This document shows, piece by piece, positions 1 to 10,360 of a DNA stretch of 64,000 nt. The DNA is taken from assembly GCA_033026295.1 (NCBI GenBank), contig CM065168.1, forward strand, positions 36,282,875-36,346,874. The letters run 5' to 3'. Positions within the stretch are counted from its first letter, which is position 1, and the number at the start of each line of letters is the position of its first letter. This stretch comes from Channa striata (Eukaryota > Chordata > Actinopteri > Anabantiformes > Channidae). A program made the position numbers and the translations under genes. The notes below the pieces were generated by a model. That model was not told where the DNA came from and ran no database searches. It saw only the letters and a program-made list of their open reading frames with translations.

Positions 1-1990
1 TGGCAAGTCTCTGCCGACACAGATTCAGACATTTCATGGGAGTGGCTGAGCCTATAGGGGTTCACCCTCTCTACATAACAGAGAACAGGCTGCTGCGAGC
101 GGCAGGAGTTTCACAATAACATGCCAACACTCAGACATGTGATGGATCCGTTTCCCGTCTCCTCTGTGGGATTAGGATTGAAAGCCTCAAGGTTTGGTCA
201 TGGGTGTGGCACCGGTTCTGATAAGCGTGCAGCTCAAGTGGACCAAAAGTGCACACAAAGCCTCATGCAAACAGCACCGCTGACTTAATTGACAGCGTCC
301 TGAGAGAGATATGCCCATCAGGCCTGAACGGCTGCTTTGAAAAGGGCTTTGACTGATCCAGGGGCTGTTCCTGCAGAGGAGCAGAGGAGCGCATCACCCA
401 CATTTCCGCCTCATGCCTTGTTGGAAATATTTCAGGAGAGGATGTTAGAAACCCATTTCTCCCCGAAGCCCTCATGACAAGCAGAGACTGCTGACGCATA
501 CACTTTGATAGCTGAATGTGACAGAGCCCTCTCCAGCAGAAGCTCCGGGAAAAGGAGTGCGCTGTTCAGCATCTCCCCAAATCAGCTTCTTTTCCCTCTC
601 GCCACTTTTGAAAGCTCAACAATTGACTCGTTGCATTGCGCATGTGTACAAAAATCCTGCACTACAGCATAAAGGCCTAGAGACATCAACCTGTGCCCCA
701 GGTACACTCAGGTTGTCCTACATTCTGCACTGGCAAAATTGAGCCATTTACCTGTGACTACACTCTCTGGACATGGTGGCAAATGAGCAGCTGAGTCATT
801 TTTGTGTACCACAGAGCTGCCATGCAGTCCTGGGAGAAAACAGAATGAATAACATCTCTTATGTCAGTGACAAAAATCTGTGTGACTGTTGAATGATGGA
901 GCTGAAGTAACTTTACACTGATGTGGTTTCTCCTCACATTTGAGAATATGACTCTAAGAACAAACTTTCTTCAAGCAAACATGCTGGCAAGTAATGCAGA
1001 GGAGCTGAGTGGGATCTTCTGACTCATGAGTAATTAAATCAAGTGGACTAATAAAACAGGAAACATCATGTAAACAGTGAATGTCTGTCACTATAAATCT
1101 GTCGCAATGTGATCAGAGACTTAGTTCTATTAACATCTTAAGTTGTTTTCACTTCTGGTCAGCAAGGTGAAATTAACTTCTAAAAACTAAGAATATACTG
1201 GAATTGACGTCACCTGTGCAATTAAATTTTCCAACTTTAATTTGTGGAAATAGTCATTAGCAAAACTACTGAGGTGAAAACAGACTTAAAACCTTCCTAC
1301 ACACACTATGCATGAACCAGTCATCCAATTAGGGGACATATTCTCACCTAAACCCCGAGTCCAAGAGGACATTTTAGAAGTACAGACGATAAGACGACAT
1401 CAGTGGAGATACGCGATTGGGAAGGAATCAAATTTGGATTTGTGAAATGAGCTGATGAAGCATCCGTCCATGTTGAAAGTGAGACATGAAACTACCTGAC
1501 AGCTATGTAAAAACAGCGAAAACACCACTGAGCTCCAGCACTAATTGCTCAATTTAGCATTTCAAATTGAGGGCTTAAAATATTTTGGGTCTTAATCAAC
1601 AGTGGGTTAATTGGTAAATTACTTAAACTAATTGTGTCTTATACAAGCCAGCAATAAAAGGGCTGTTAATTCAGTTGTATGATCAATTTGTGGGCTGCAC
1701 TTTGTGGAGCTGTTGAATAGCGTTGGTGTTGCTATTCCTCTGTCCACCCCATTTATGGCCGAATAGCAAACACTTTTTTCCACACTTTAGCACCTTCATG
1801 AAGGGAAAACTGTTGTGTTAGACCTTTTTAGCTAATAAGTGAACACCCTGTACCCCATCGTTTTTGATTAGTCTAACAAGAAAGGAGGGAAATGGGAGGT
1901 TTGTCCTCATCACAGTTCCTGCTGACAGTAGTTGGAGCCATATTGTTTTTCACCCATACTTATGCAAACTACTGTTGGTGAGTTACACTT
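1..1990. other. Intergenic/intronic spacer, no gene seen
   Basis: Mixed-composition single-copy-looking DNA with no recognisable gene, repeat family or RNA. The longest open frames (74-78 codons, around 263-742) match nothing I know and lack splice or promoter context. The one regulatory-looking word is a full cAMP-response-type palindrome, TGACGTCA, at 1205-1212, directly followed by CACCTG (E-box type). Confidence 0.6.
1205..1212. promoter_or_regulatory. CRE-like palindrome TGACGTCA
   Basis: Perfect 8-base CREB/ATF consensus, the only copy I noticed in the window. CACCTG overlaps its end, giving a compact CRE/E-box pair. An 8-mer is expected by chance about once per window, so the site alone proves nothing. 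Confidence 0.25.
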
Positions 1991-1994
1991 GTCG

Positions 1995-2275
1995 CGATAA
2001 CCTCCTACTGTAATTCTGCACGCCCAATCGTAGCTTGGATTAATCCCATGGTCCTAACCTTTCCCTCTTGCTGTGGAGAGAGCAATTTGCCTGATTCTGT
2101 CGCCGCCGTGGGTGGCTCTCCTCCCGATGACATCTCCTGCTGTGCGCCCAGCATCGGAGGCCAGCGCACTCCCCGAGGGGTGATCAAGATGCCAGAAAAA
2201 AGCTCCCTAACACCTGCCACTGAGAGCATTGTGCTGATTAAGGGAGAACTTTGACTCTCTGCCGACAAGAGCAGA
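1995..2275. promoter_or_regulatory. Candidate CNE with GGATTAATCC palindrome
   Basis: A GC-richer island (about 2100-2200) between AT-rich flanks. It holds GGATTAATCC at 2037-2046, which is two overlapping OTX/PITX-type TAATCC half-sites in opposite orientation, and GATTAAG near 2236. Open frames run through it on both strands (2048-2254 plus, 2005-2268 minus). That is expected in a GC-rich island and neither resembles a known protein. Confidence 0.3.
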
Positions 2276-2540
2276 AGGAGAGGGGGAGTGGGAGAGAGGC
2301 AGACAGCGAGGGACGGAGGCAGCTAGCGGGCGTGTTGGGGATCAGGGGCAACAGTCTTGTTATGCTGACAGGATCACCAAAGTCATGACACTTTGCTGCA
2401 TCGTTCAAGTGATTCATTTGCATGAAATACCAACATTTTGTTATATATATATATACACATCAGAGGGTACATTGTATCTGAAAGTCTTGAAACAAGTCTG
2501 TTATACACTGCTGTTGAGGATTGGAGGCCCTGTGCATGAG
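2276..2540. other. Spacer with octamer site and short TA repeat
   Basis: Contains an ATTTGCAT octamer (POU-type) at 2416-2423 and a (TA)7 run at 2442-2455. No gene seen. Confidence 0.5.
2442..2455. repeat. (TA)7 microsatellite
   Basis: Perfect dinucleotide run of 14 bases in AT-rich spacer. Confidence 0.9.
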
Positions 2541-2760
2541 CTGCTCTAGTTCGCAGTCAGTAAATTGGCCAGTAATCCCGGGGAGAACATGCTTCAGCTG
2601 CTTGTACATCCAGACAATGTATTTGATGAGCTTTTAAAAAGTCGCCTCCAGATGATATTCTTAATGAGCCTTTGGAGGAAGCCCCTGTCATCATTAGAAG
2701 GCCCCAAGGGGAAAACTGTTCGGACTACTTCCTCCTATTACTTCCTTTGGGTTTGATAGA
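2541..2760. promoter_or_regulatory. Candidate CNE
   Basis: Repeat-free, balanced composition with TTTTAAAAAG and several AT-core words. Short open frames on the plus strand (2565-2872) do not resemble known protein. Reads more like a developmental enhancer than an exon because there is no paired acceptor/donor context. Confidence 0.25.
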
Positions 2761-3389
2761 CAGAGGTGGAAGAAAGAAAGTGGCCAGCGAGGCTGCAGAG
2801 GAGGCAGCTCTCTGCCTGTTAGAGGTCAAAGGAGCAGAGATGATCCTGTCTACAACAGCCATCCCTAATTGACCACATGCAGAGAGAAGGTGTTGAACTA
2901 AAAACGGCCCTGGATGACGAAAACGGGGAGACGGAGGAGGGAGATAAAGCGAGTGACATTATTTGTTCAAGGCTATCCCATCCAGCAGAGTCTCTATTCA
3001 TATTCAGACGGGGAAAAGAAAAAACTGTCCATGGTGAGTGAGCGATTATAAACAGAAAATAATTGCAATTGTTTGGCTCAGCTAATTTCCAAGAAGTATA
3101 ATCGGCTAATACTGACTATGGCAATTATTTTCAAAAACAGAAATGGGTATAAATGAATATTAAACATTTCTTGTACTTTAACGACCTCCCTGTTGTTAAT
3201 TAACCCCTTCCTCCACTGATTCAATGGCAGAGATCCCCTTTACTTTACAAGATTACAATTACATACTAATCACTGTTTGCAGCCTTTTCTGTGTTTGTGT
3301 AAGCTTCTAATCACTGTGTTCGGCTTTTTTTGGGGGGCTCCATGCTGGGTTTCATTAAGGAACAGCACTCCCCCACCTCCAACCCCTGA
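2761..3389. other. Spacer, nothing recognised
   Basis: Purine-rich at 2760-2960, then AT-rich. Contains TTAATTAA near 3197-3204. No gene or repeat family seen. Confidence 0.5.
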
Positions 3390-3590
3390 ACCAAACGGGC
3401 TCTGTAATGCTAAGGGGAGATTGCTGCGAAGATCTGTTGATTTTAACTCATTAGGCGGAGGTAATTGGGATGTTGAGAAGATGCCACCATCTCAAATAAC
3501 CATTGAAGGCAATTACGCCACAGTGCAAAAACACAAAGGCCTATATGCTAAGAAGACGTTGCACAGCTAGGCGTAAAGACTCTTACCCTA
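3390..3590. promoter_or_regulatory. Candidate CNE
   Basis: Balanced, repeat-free stretch with an AGGTAATTGG core near 3460 and ATTAGG/CATTAG words close together, embedded in AT-rich spacer. A 97-codon frame (3277-3570) crosses it but starts in a poly-T/G tract and reads like no known protein. Confidence 0.35.
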
Positions 3591-4040
3591 GGTGCTGTCT
3601 TTGCTTTCGATAGCAATAAAGGAGCAGCCTATGTAGTTAAACTATGTAATTATAGTTTTTCAGAGTATTAAAAGCAAATTAGTATCCTAGAATTCAACAA
3701 TAAGAATTAGACCACGACGAGAAACTAAAACAAAATGTTCAAAGTGCATTTCAGTGTGATTAGTCTTTAATGTCAGGATTTTCCTCACTGGATGTCACAA
3801 AAGCTTAACATCAGTAAGTAGCAGAATCACTTGGTTCCATTGTCCAATGCAATCAATGCAGTGCCAACAGTTAATAAAAATAACCCTTTTTCACTTACTT
3901 AAATGTTCCATGCATGGAATGAAACAGAGTCTCTAACATTTAAATAGACTTGCTTGTGATTATGGTGCAAAATGGAATGCATTTTATACTTCGGTAATTT
4001 GAATTTCGCAGTTTTGGGCTATACATGGTCAGGGGAGGTT
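3591..4040. other. AT-rich spacer
   Basis: No gene, RNA or repeat family recognised. Contains scattered TAAT cores. Confidence 0.5.
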
Positions 4041-4250
4041 GCGGGGAAAACATAATTACAAAAGCTAGTCAAGCCTAACAAAACAGTGCTTAGAGCCTGT
4101 ACGACTATTGCTGCCGAGCGACCCTTTTTGTCACTCCCATTATTCATAGTCTGGGCGAAACGGGCAGGAATTAGTTTATTGTAATTCTAGAACACAGTAA
4201 TGTGGCGAAAAAGCTATAAGAGGACAAAACAACGGCTGTTTATGGCCCAA
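4041..4250. promoter_or_regulatory. Candidate CNE
   Basis: Contains ATAATTACAAAAG near 4051 and ATTAGTTTATTGTAATT words around 4170-4187, in balanced, low-repeat DNA with CpG-containing segments such as GCCGAGCGACC near 4113. Pattern typical of homeodomain-rich enhancers in fish gene deserts. Confidence 0.3.
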
Positions 4251-6309
4251 ATTGAGAAGGTGCAAGGTTGGAATCTGTATTACTCCCTCTACTCATTTAG
4301 TTCCAATTGGTTAAGAGTCTACCTCTTACCCATATTAAGATGATTACAGCTTGAGCATGCCTTGAGCATAAAATATCCATCACACAAAGGTGCGTTCTCA
4401 GAGTATGCATAGGCACAGTAGGGCCATATACCAGCTGCAGACAATGCTATTGCCGTCAGCGTTGGGCTTTATGGGAGTGACACCTGCTGAGGTGACATTC
4501 AACTTGAGTAGCTGCTACAACTTATATGATTCGTTTAATCCACGGTGTATAATTGCGCTTGGCTGAGGTAATATTAGATGAATGTAATTTAGATTTTCTA
4601 TTACCCATAATGTCCTAATTTCCAAAATTAGAAAGAGTTGAGGAGTCCACGTAGAATACAAGCTCCAACTGGACAGAAAAGATTGGTTTGCATACGTGCG
4701 AGCACGCACACACATGCCGACTCATATTTAATTCGCTGTGTTTTTTAGCGAAACACAACAACTTTAGCTATAATAAAGATAACATACTCAAAACTGTAAT
4801 GTAATGCAACAGAGCAGAACAAACTCGCTACATTATTGGATAGAGGCAGAAATTCCCGCCTTGGGTACATGCCATCTGTCCCTGGGAATCAATCAATTGC
4901 CTCAACCCCATTACACCATCCAAACGAACGAGGAGACAGAAGGCAGTGTAGACAATCGCAGCCTCCTTCTGACCAACTTTACACAGCTTAGTGTCTCTTA
5001 GAGTCTCTAAACTTTATTTTCATCCAACTTATTGCAATATTCCGGCTCCAGTTTAGGAGGAAGTGTCTCAAAATGAGGTCCAATACGATCCATCAACTAT
5101 TTGCCAATCGTGCAAATCTTCTTTATTGTTTTTCATTTAACCAGAATAATTTTCAATGAACTGTTCAGACGTCACTTTCTCTGTCTAAAACTTCCACACT
5201 ACTTCAAAGTTCTGGTGTTGTGCTGTGAGGCATGGGACCTTTAACATCCCTAAATTACCACACATGCTCGATTCACCGGAAACCCCGTTGGGCAATACAA
5301 TGTTGGGTTTAGGGCAATGTAAGAATTATGACATATTAATCTTTAAGCAGGGTGGGGAAGCTTGCTATACTGCAGCAGAAGATTTGTGCCAACTGGATGA
5401 AATCCTTGTAGTGTTTGGATGGAAGAGAAACCTAAAAGCAAACTGTAAAGGCAAGACGGATAGAATTAAAAAGTTGATTACTAAATAATCAGGCTTAATC
5501 AGCAGTGTGAATCAGGCAAAGAAAACAGAACGAGATTGGCAATCAAGAACAGGTTAACGGGGGAGGTGAACTGGATGACGGTGTTTAAAGGAACAGAGGA
5601 ACATTTAAAATATGCACGAACCAAGAGTAAATTGTCTGAGAGTTACAGTAGATGAGACAACCACGGCCTGGCTATGACTAAGAGCAGCAAAATCCACGTT
5701 TCAGCACCACTAAATCTCACAAATGAGCACATGCTGCGTGTGACAAAGCTTTATTGTACTTTGTACTTGAAGTGTTCTTTTGTCTTTGAGGCGTAAGACC
5801 CGGTGTATTTATACTGCAGCCGTTTAAATACATGGAGTGTACTCGTCGGGTAGATTATTTTAAACAGGGTGAAGGCTTGCAATCAAATGTTTTTCATTAC
5901 ATAGAGTTTTGTTAAGATAAAAAATTAAGACATCTTATAAATGACTGTTTTTACCTTTTTCACGTTGTTAAAATAAATGGGACTAAATAACATTTTATAG
6001 GCACGGTAAAGTACATTCAAACATGAGAGAATTAATAGTTCTCCATCGCATTTATATTAGTATTTGCTTTTCATAACTATAGTTTTAATTTGAAAACTGC
6101 ATTACATTACTTAAAAACAGGATGTTATAGAGATGTATTTCATAGCTACACTGCAGCACACACAGTAAAGTGGATGTGGGATTCTGTATGTGCACTCCAG
6201 GGACGGAGGCTGTAGGCAGAGACAGGGGGCAGGATGAGACAGACACAGTGCAGTGGATGTATAAGCGTGTCCACTTAGATGGATAGGGGACTCATCAAAC
6301 CACATGAGT
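4251..6309. other. AT-rich spacer, no gene seen
   Basis: Two kilobases without a recognisable repeat family or exon. The longest open frame (87 codons, 5225-5488) has no homology I recognise. Homeodomain-like cores occur at background density. Confidence 0.55.
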
Positions 6310-6760
6310 GTGCTCACACTGAGTTAATTGAGGAAGAAAACTCTGCCTCGAGCTGATAAACAACATTAATTACCATTATTTGGCTTGAAAGTCACCAGCG
6401 CTTCGTCTTGTCTCTCTTATCTCCGAGTACACTCTGCTTTTTCTTGAGAAAATCATAACTAATCAGTATATTGCTGTGACGCAGACGCACATTCTGCCAT
6501 TCACAGGGCCTGGTTGTTTCCCCCTCCGGGCCCACGTGAGAAGTAGGAGGCGATGTCTGACCACATTTGTTGTCTAAATGGATGAAATAACTGTAATTCA
6601 CAATGCCAGTGCGTTGACCTTATTAGGCGGCGAACAATAGCACTGCCACTTTTTTGGACTTCCTCTAGGCCAATGTCGAGCCCTTGATGATATATAATAC
6701 CACTTGGCAGGCAAGTTAATTATAAGCTGGCCCCTAACACTTGGCGTCGGAGGAGCCCGC
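6310..6760. promoter_or_regulatory. Candidate CNE cluster
   Basis: About 450 bases of balanced repeat-free sequence. ATTAATTA lies at 6365-6372, a GGGCCCACGTG block (contains an E-box CACGTG) near 6528-6538, and TTAATTA at 6716-6722 just before the TG microsatellite. The mix of GC-rich words and AT cores without low complexity makes it one of the better CNE candidates in the first 10 kb. Confidence 0.4.
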
Positions 6761-6784
6761 AATCTGAACGCAATGTGACTAGGA

Positions 6785-6810
6785 TGTGTGTGTGTGTGTG
6801 TGTGTGTGTG
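6785..6810 (+). repeat. (TG)13 microsatellite
   Basis: Perfect 26-base dinucleotide run followed by a G5 tract. It generates several artefactual low-complexity open frames on both strands (runs of CVCV or THTH). Confidence 0.97.
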
Positions 6811-7039
6811 GGGGCAGCGAGGAAGCAGGGTAGCACTGTTATCCAAACTGTCAGAGTCACTTTCAAAAGAGTTGGCGAGACACGATCGGTGTCCACACCT
6901 CTTGCGCGCACACACTCATGCGAGTTAGACGCATTCTACACACTGCTGCAGATGCTACCGTGCAATTGCAGTGGAAATGGCTGTAACAGGATGCCGCACT
7001 CTGATGTCACACGTATGTCTGGCAAAGTACAGTAGCACT

Positions 7040-7360
7040 GTATGGACAGTATGGAATGGAGTTGAACAAGGTTCCATTTGTTATTTTAAATGTGTCCGGA
7101 TTGTCTCCGGCCGAGCTCATGTATGAATAGAGGAGGTAATGCTACGGAGGATTCAACACGGGCGAGTGGGCGTGTTGACGGCCTCCATTTCCTGCGACTG
7201 CCGCGAAGCCGGGCATTTTATTGGATCGTATTTCTTCACAAGCGAGGACTCATCTCGCCCCGGACTATCTATCGACGTTGGCCGCATGTCTGAAAGGGAA
7301 ACTCTGGACCTGATCCTCCTGACATCCTCTAGAGTTTATGTCTGAAAGGGGCTTAAGAAT
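7040..7360. promoter_or_regulatory. Candidate CNE, CpG-containing, with 13-bp direct repeat
   Basis: A locally GC- and CpG-rich island (about 7095-7270) in AT-rich DNA. The 13-mer ATGTCTGAAAGGG occurs twice, at 7286-7298 and 7338-7350, 52 bases apart. Two overlapping plus-strand open frames (67-68 codons) cross the island and match nothing I recognise. Confidence 0.3.
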
Positions 7361-8100
7361 GCCATTTTATTTTCAGCTCAAAAATATATACGCCATGCTC
7401 ACTGTGTCTTCTCAGCCATGATTTCGCCCAGTTTGTTACTCGGGCCTAAAACAACACACACAAGTGCTACCAGCTGCCCCAGAAATAACTAAGGTTGCTG
7501 AGAGATCCTACAAATCTTTAATTTTAGACAATAACTTTGTCCTTGCTGATGACTCAATCTTCTACTGTGGGTACTCTTAAAATTAAATGTAAAAAAAAAA
7601 GTAAAATTTGGCTTTATTTCTTTGGTCTCCTGCACTCGTATAAGATTTAAACATTGTCTAGCGGGAACCAGGGCGTCACAGCGGCTGGACATCAGTAGTT
7701 AGCTTCGTAAAATGCAAATTTTTTCAAACTAAATACCTCCATACGCTCAAACAAACAGAGGAGCTAGACTATATGTTTGGTTTAATTTTCCCCATCCCCA
7801 TGTTCATGTTTTCCGGCCAGCTCCACTTCCAAGCTAACACTGTATTTATGTCCTTAGAATTACAACTAATCTCCCCATCAAACAGAAAAGATTTACAGCA
7901 GCTTACAGCCAGAGAACCCAGTTTGGCTTTGCTTGTAACAAGCTGAGCCATCTCCCCCTTGTCTTCCATCAATCTGACAGTCGACATCGCTTCAATAAAC
8001 CTGGCCCCGTCTAGACTCACTCGTGCAGATTTAATTCAAACAGCTGTTCACTACTTACCACAGACGCCCTGAGCACTTCCACTGAGGAATGGGAAGTGGA
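7361..8100. other. Spacer, nothing recognised
   Basis: AT-rich, with an A10 run near 7591-7600. No gene or repeat family seen. The 67- and 83-codon minus-strand frames here carry no domain I can name. Confidence 0.5.
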
Positions 8101-8128
8101 GGGGGGTGGGTGGGGAGATGGGTGGGGG
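8101..8128 (+). other. Putative G-quadruplex motif
   Basis: Four or more runs of at least three G separated by loops of 1-4 bases, within 28 bases on the plus strand, preceded by AGTGGA. It satisfies the canonical G3+N1-7 rule. Function is unknown; such runs occur at some promoters and replication sites, but no gene start is visible nearby. Confidence 0.7.
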
Positions 8129-8925
8129 ACTCATGCCTATCTGGAAATTCGTTCTGGAGGCGTGGGAGGAAGTGACCTCAAGGGGTATGAGGATGTCAAC
8201 TGCTAGTTAGTGACACATTTTGGGATGTTTTGTTTCTGACTCTCATACAAATTGCTGTGGCCCGACCAGCTGTTGTCATTGCATAAAAAAAGCAACCGTG
8301 TGATTCCAGCACTGGATTTTTTTGATTTGCACAGTTTTAATTTTTCTTATCACATCATTTTTTGTTACAGATACCTCCCCCTCGTTCAGATGAACTATTA
8401 CACCACTTATCTTCTGGAAAAAAGGCTGCACGGCATCTAGAGCAAAATTAGTTTTAAACCTATTGCTTATTAACATTAATACTTACGGTTGAACTTTTTT
8501 TAATTTAACTTGCTGTTTATATTGGTGCACAATAGCAAAGAACAACATAAGTAATATGATAAAGCTGCTGACATTTTTAAGTTTTGCTTTCTATTCTAAT
8601 CTAAATTATCTTACATCAATGTGCATATTTTGTAACATGGCAAAGGTTTCTATTTAGTAATGGTAATGTAATAACTTTCAATACACCTGTGATAAGTATG
8701 GGGAGTTTTACACTTTCTAAAAAGTCAGCCAGTTCAGTCCTTTTCCATGGAGTAGTTAGAAAGTCCACAAGTCTCCATAATATACATATCTGTCACTTTT
8801 GCTCTTTAGTTTTTTGCTTTGAGCTTCCTGTTAAAACTGTTTTGCTTCCGTCTAACCTTTTCAAAAATGATTTTGTTCAACTAACTTAGATTAAAATTTT
8901 AACAATTAACCAATAGTTTTGGTAT
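8129..8925. other. AT-rich spacer
   Basis: No gene, RNA or repeat family seen up to the MITE at 8926. Confidence 0.5.
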
Positions 8926-9123
8926 TAGGGATGTCCCGATACCGCGTACAAGTACTTCCATTGAACTACTTGCTGACACTGAGTACCGATACGAATACTA
9001 AACTGATTCTCTTCTAGTATAATCATCCGTCCACTGCCCCGATAGACTGATGACAGCCAGCGGCAGACACCGCTGGACCAAACAGTAGTGAGGACATAGA
9101 AGTACTGCATTTAGACATCCCTA
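8926..9123. mobile_element. hAT-like MITE with TAGGGATGTC terminal inverted repeats
   Basis: A 198-base element bounded by a perfect 10-base inverted repeat: TAGGGATGTC at 8926-8935 and GACATCCCTA at 9114-9123. The flanking octamers TTTGGTAT (8918-8925) and TCTGTTAT (9124-9131) agree at 6 of 8 positions, consistent with an aged 8-bp target site duplication. That length is the hAT superfamily hallmark. The interior has the CCGATAC/GAGTACCGATAC words I associate with a common teleost nonautonomous family beginning 'tagggatgtcccgata'. It has no coding capacity, so movement would have needed transposase in trans. Confidence 0.8.
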
Positions 9124-9189
9124 TCTGTTATTTATTGATTATGGTACAGTATATTGCATGTATATGCTACTGAAACTTTTTTACGCTGC

Positions 9190-9368
9190 CTCTCATTCCC
9201 ACATTCACGCTCACAATCACACACAAACTCACACACCGACTGGGCCACTATGTAGCTGCCAACACAAACCAGGAGCCAGTAAGTTGGGCTTCAGTGTCTT
9301 GCTCGGGGAAACTTTGCATGTGAAGGGAGACGTCGTGAATCGAACAAACAAGCCACAGTCCGAGCCAC
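9190..9368 (-). mobile_element. Degraded tRNA-derived SINE-like repeat, copy 1 (minus)
   Basis: The plus strand reads CA-rich leader (9190-9240), then CAGTGTCTTGCTCGGGGAA near 9290-9309, then GAATCGAAC near 9338-9346. On the minus strand this gives a tRNA-like B box followed by the 'tccttgagcaagacac' core shared with copies at 36515, 62496 and 63300. Heavily diverged. The family name is not recalled with confidence. Confidence 0.6.
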
Positions 9369-9878
9369 AATCGACATTTGACATTTTCAAAACTATAAAG
9401 CGTTGCTCCTAAATGGCGTATGACACTTTCACTATTTCAACTTTCTTCCAGCTGTGTATTTGTTAGCTACCTTTACTTTTAGTTAGATATTTATAACTGC
9501 ATTTATTTATCTGTTTCAGCTGGGAATGTTGCTAATTTCTTCAACTCTCTACGCATTAAATCAGCTTATTCATTTTATTTAATTTTAATATTTTTAAACT
9601 CTGCACTTGTCGGCATGCTAACTAGTGTCTTTAGTAAAAGCTCTGGTAAATCTGTCACACTGAGGGGAGGTGTGAATATGATTACAGCATTAAATCTCCT
9701 TTCAGCTTCTGCATTTCCTGCATGGATACTTGTAGAAATCCCCGTCTTTAGGACACACTGATGTACAGTACAGTGCAGTGGAAGTGCATCAGCGAGCGCA
9801 TGTGCTTGTTGTGCCTCATCCACCATCTTGCCTCAGCTCTGACCGGGCTCCTCACTAGGTGGGCGGGTGGACCCTGTT

Positions 9879-9895
9879 TGTGTGTGTGTGTGTGT
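9879..9895 (+). repeat. (TG)8 microsatellite
   Basis: Perfect dinucleotide run of 17 bases. Confidence 0.93.
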
Positions 9896-10172
9896 CCTCT
9901 GCAGTCCAACAGACAGGCCCGGGTCTCGCGGAGCAGATTGTCTGGCTGCTAAAGAGGTGCTGAGGCCTGTGGAGCTCCCCTACCCTCCCCTCCACCAACT
10001 CAGCAGAGCTCCACAGATGCCCAGGTACAGTAAGAGCTCTTGTGCGCATAAGCCCCTGCTAGTAGACAGGACGGGTGGAAGGAGAAGTGACAAGCACGGC
10101 CCCATGCTGGTCTCCAAGCTGTCCTGCAGATCTGCTCCCTCCGCCACCGTCTTCCTCTCTCTCGATTCACTT

Positions 10173-10199
10173 TTCTCTCTCTCTCTCTCTCTCTCTCTT
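10173..10199 (+). repeat. (TC)n microsatellite / pyrimidine tract
   Basis: About 13 TC units. The minus strand gives the artefactual Arg/Glu repeat peptides in overlapping frames. Confidence 0.95.
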
Positions 10200-10360
10200 C
10201 CGCACACTCAGTCCTCCTTTGCTCCAAAGTGGATTCAGAAAGAAATGTTGAACACAGAGAAAAGAGGGACAGATAGAAGGGAGGGCACAAGGGGGGAGGG
10301 AAGGAGGCCCAGTGTGAAAGAATTGTGTTGACAGTGGGAGAGCCAGAACAGAACGGTGAA

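Larger units (their letters stand above)
9369..10360. other. Spacer with simple repeats
   Basis: Holds a (TG)n at 9879 and a (TC)n at 10173. The 154-codon plus frame at 9867-10331 is a by-product of these repeats: its translation begins with a Cys/Val run and contains a long Ser/Leu run. I do not call it a gene. Confidence 0.6.

Noticed and set aside
9867..10331. 154-codon plus-strand open frame
   Set aside because: Built from the TG and TC microsatellites (Cys/Val and Ser/Leu runs). No homology recognised.
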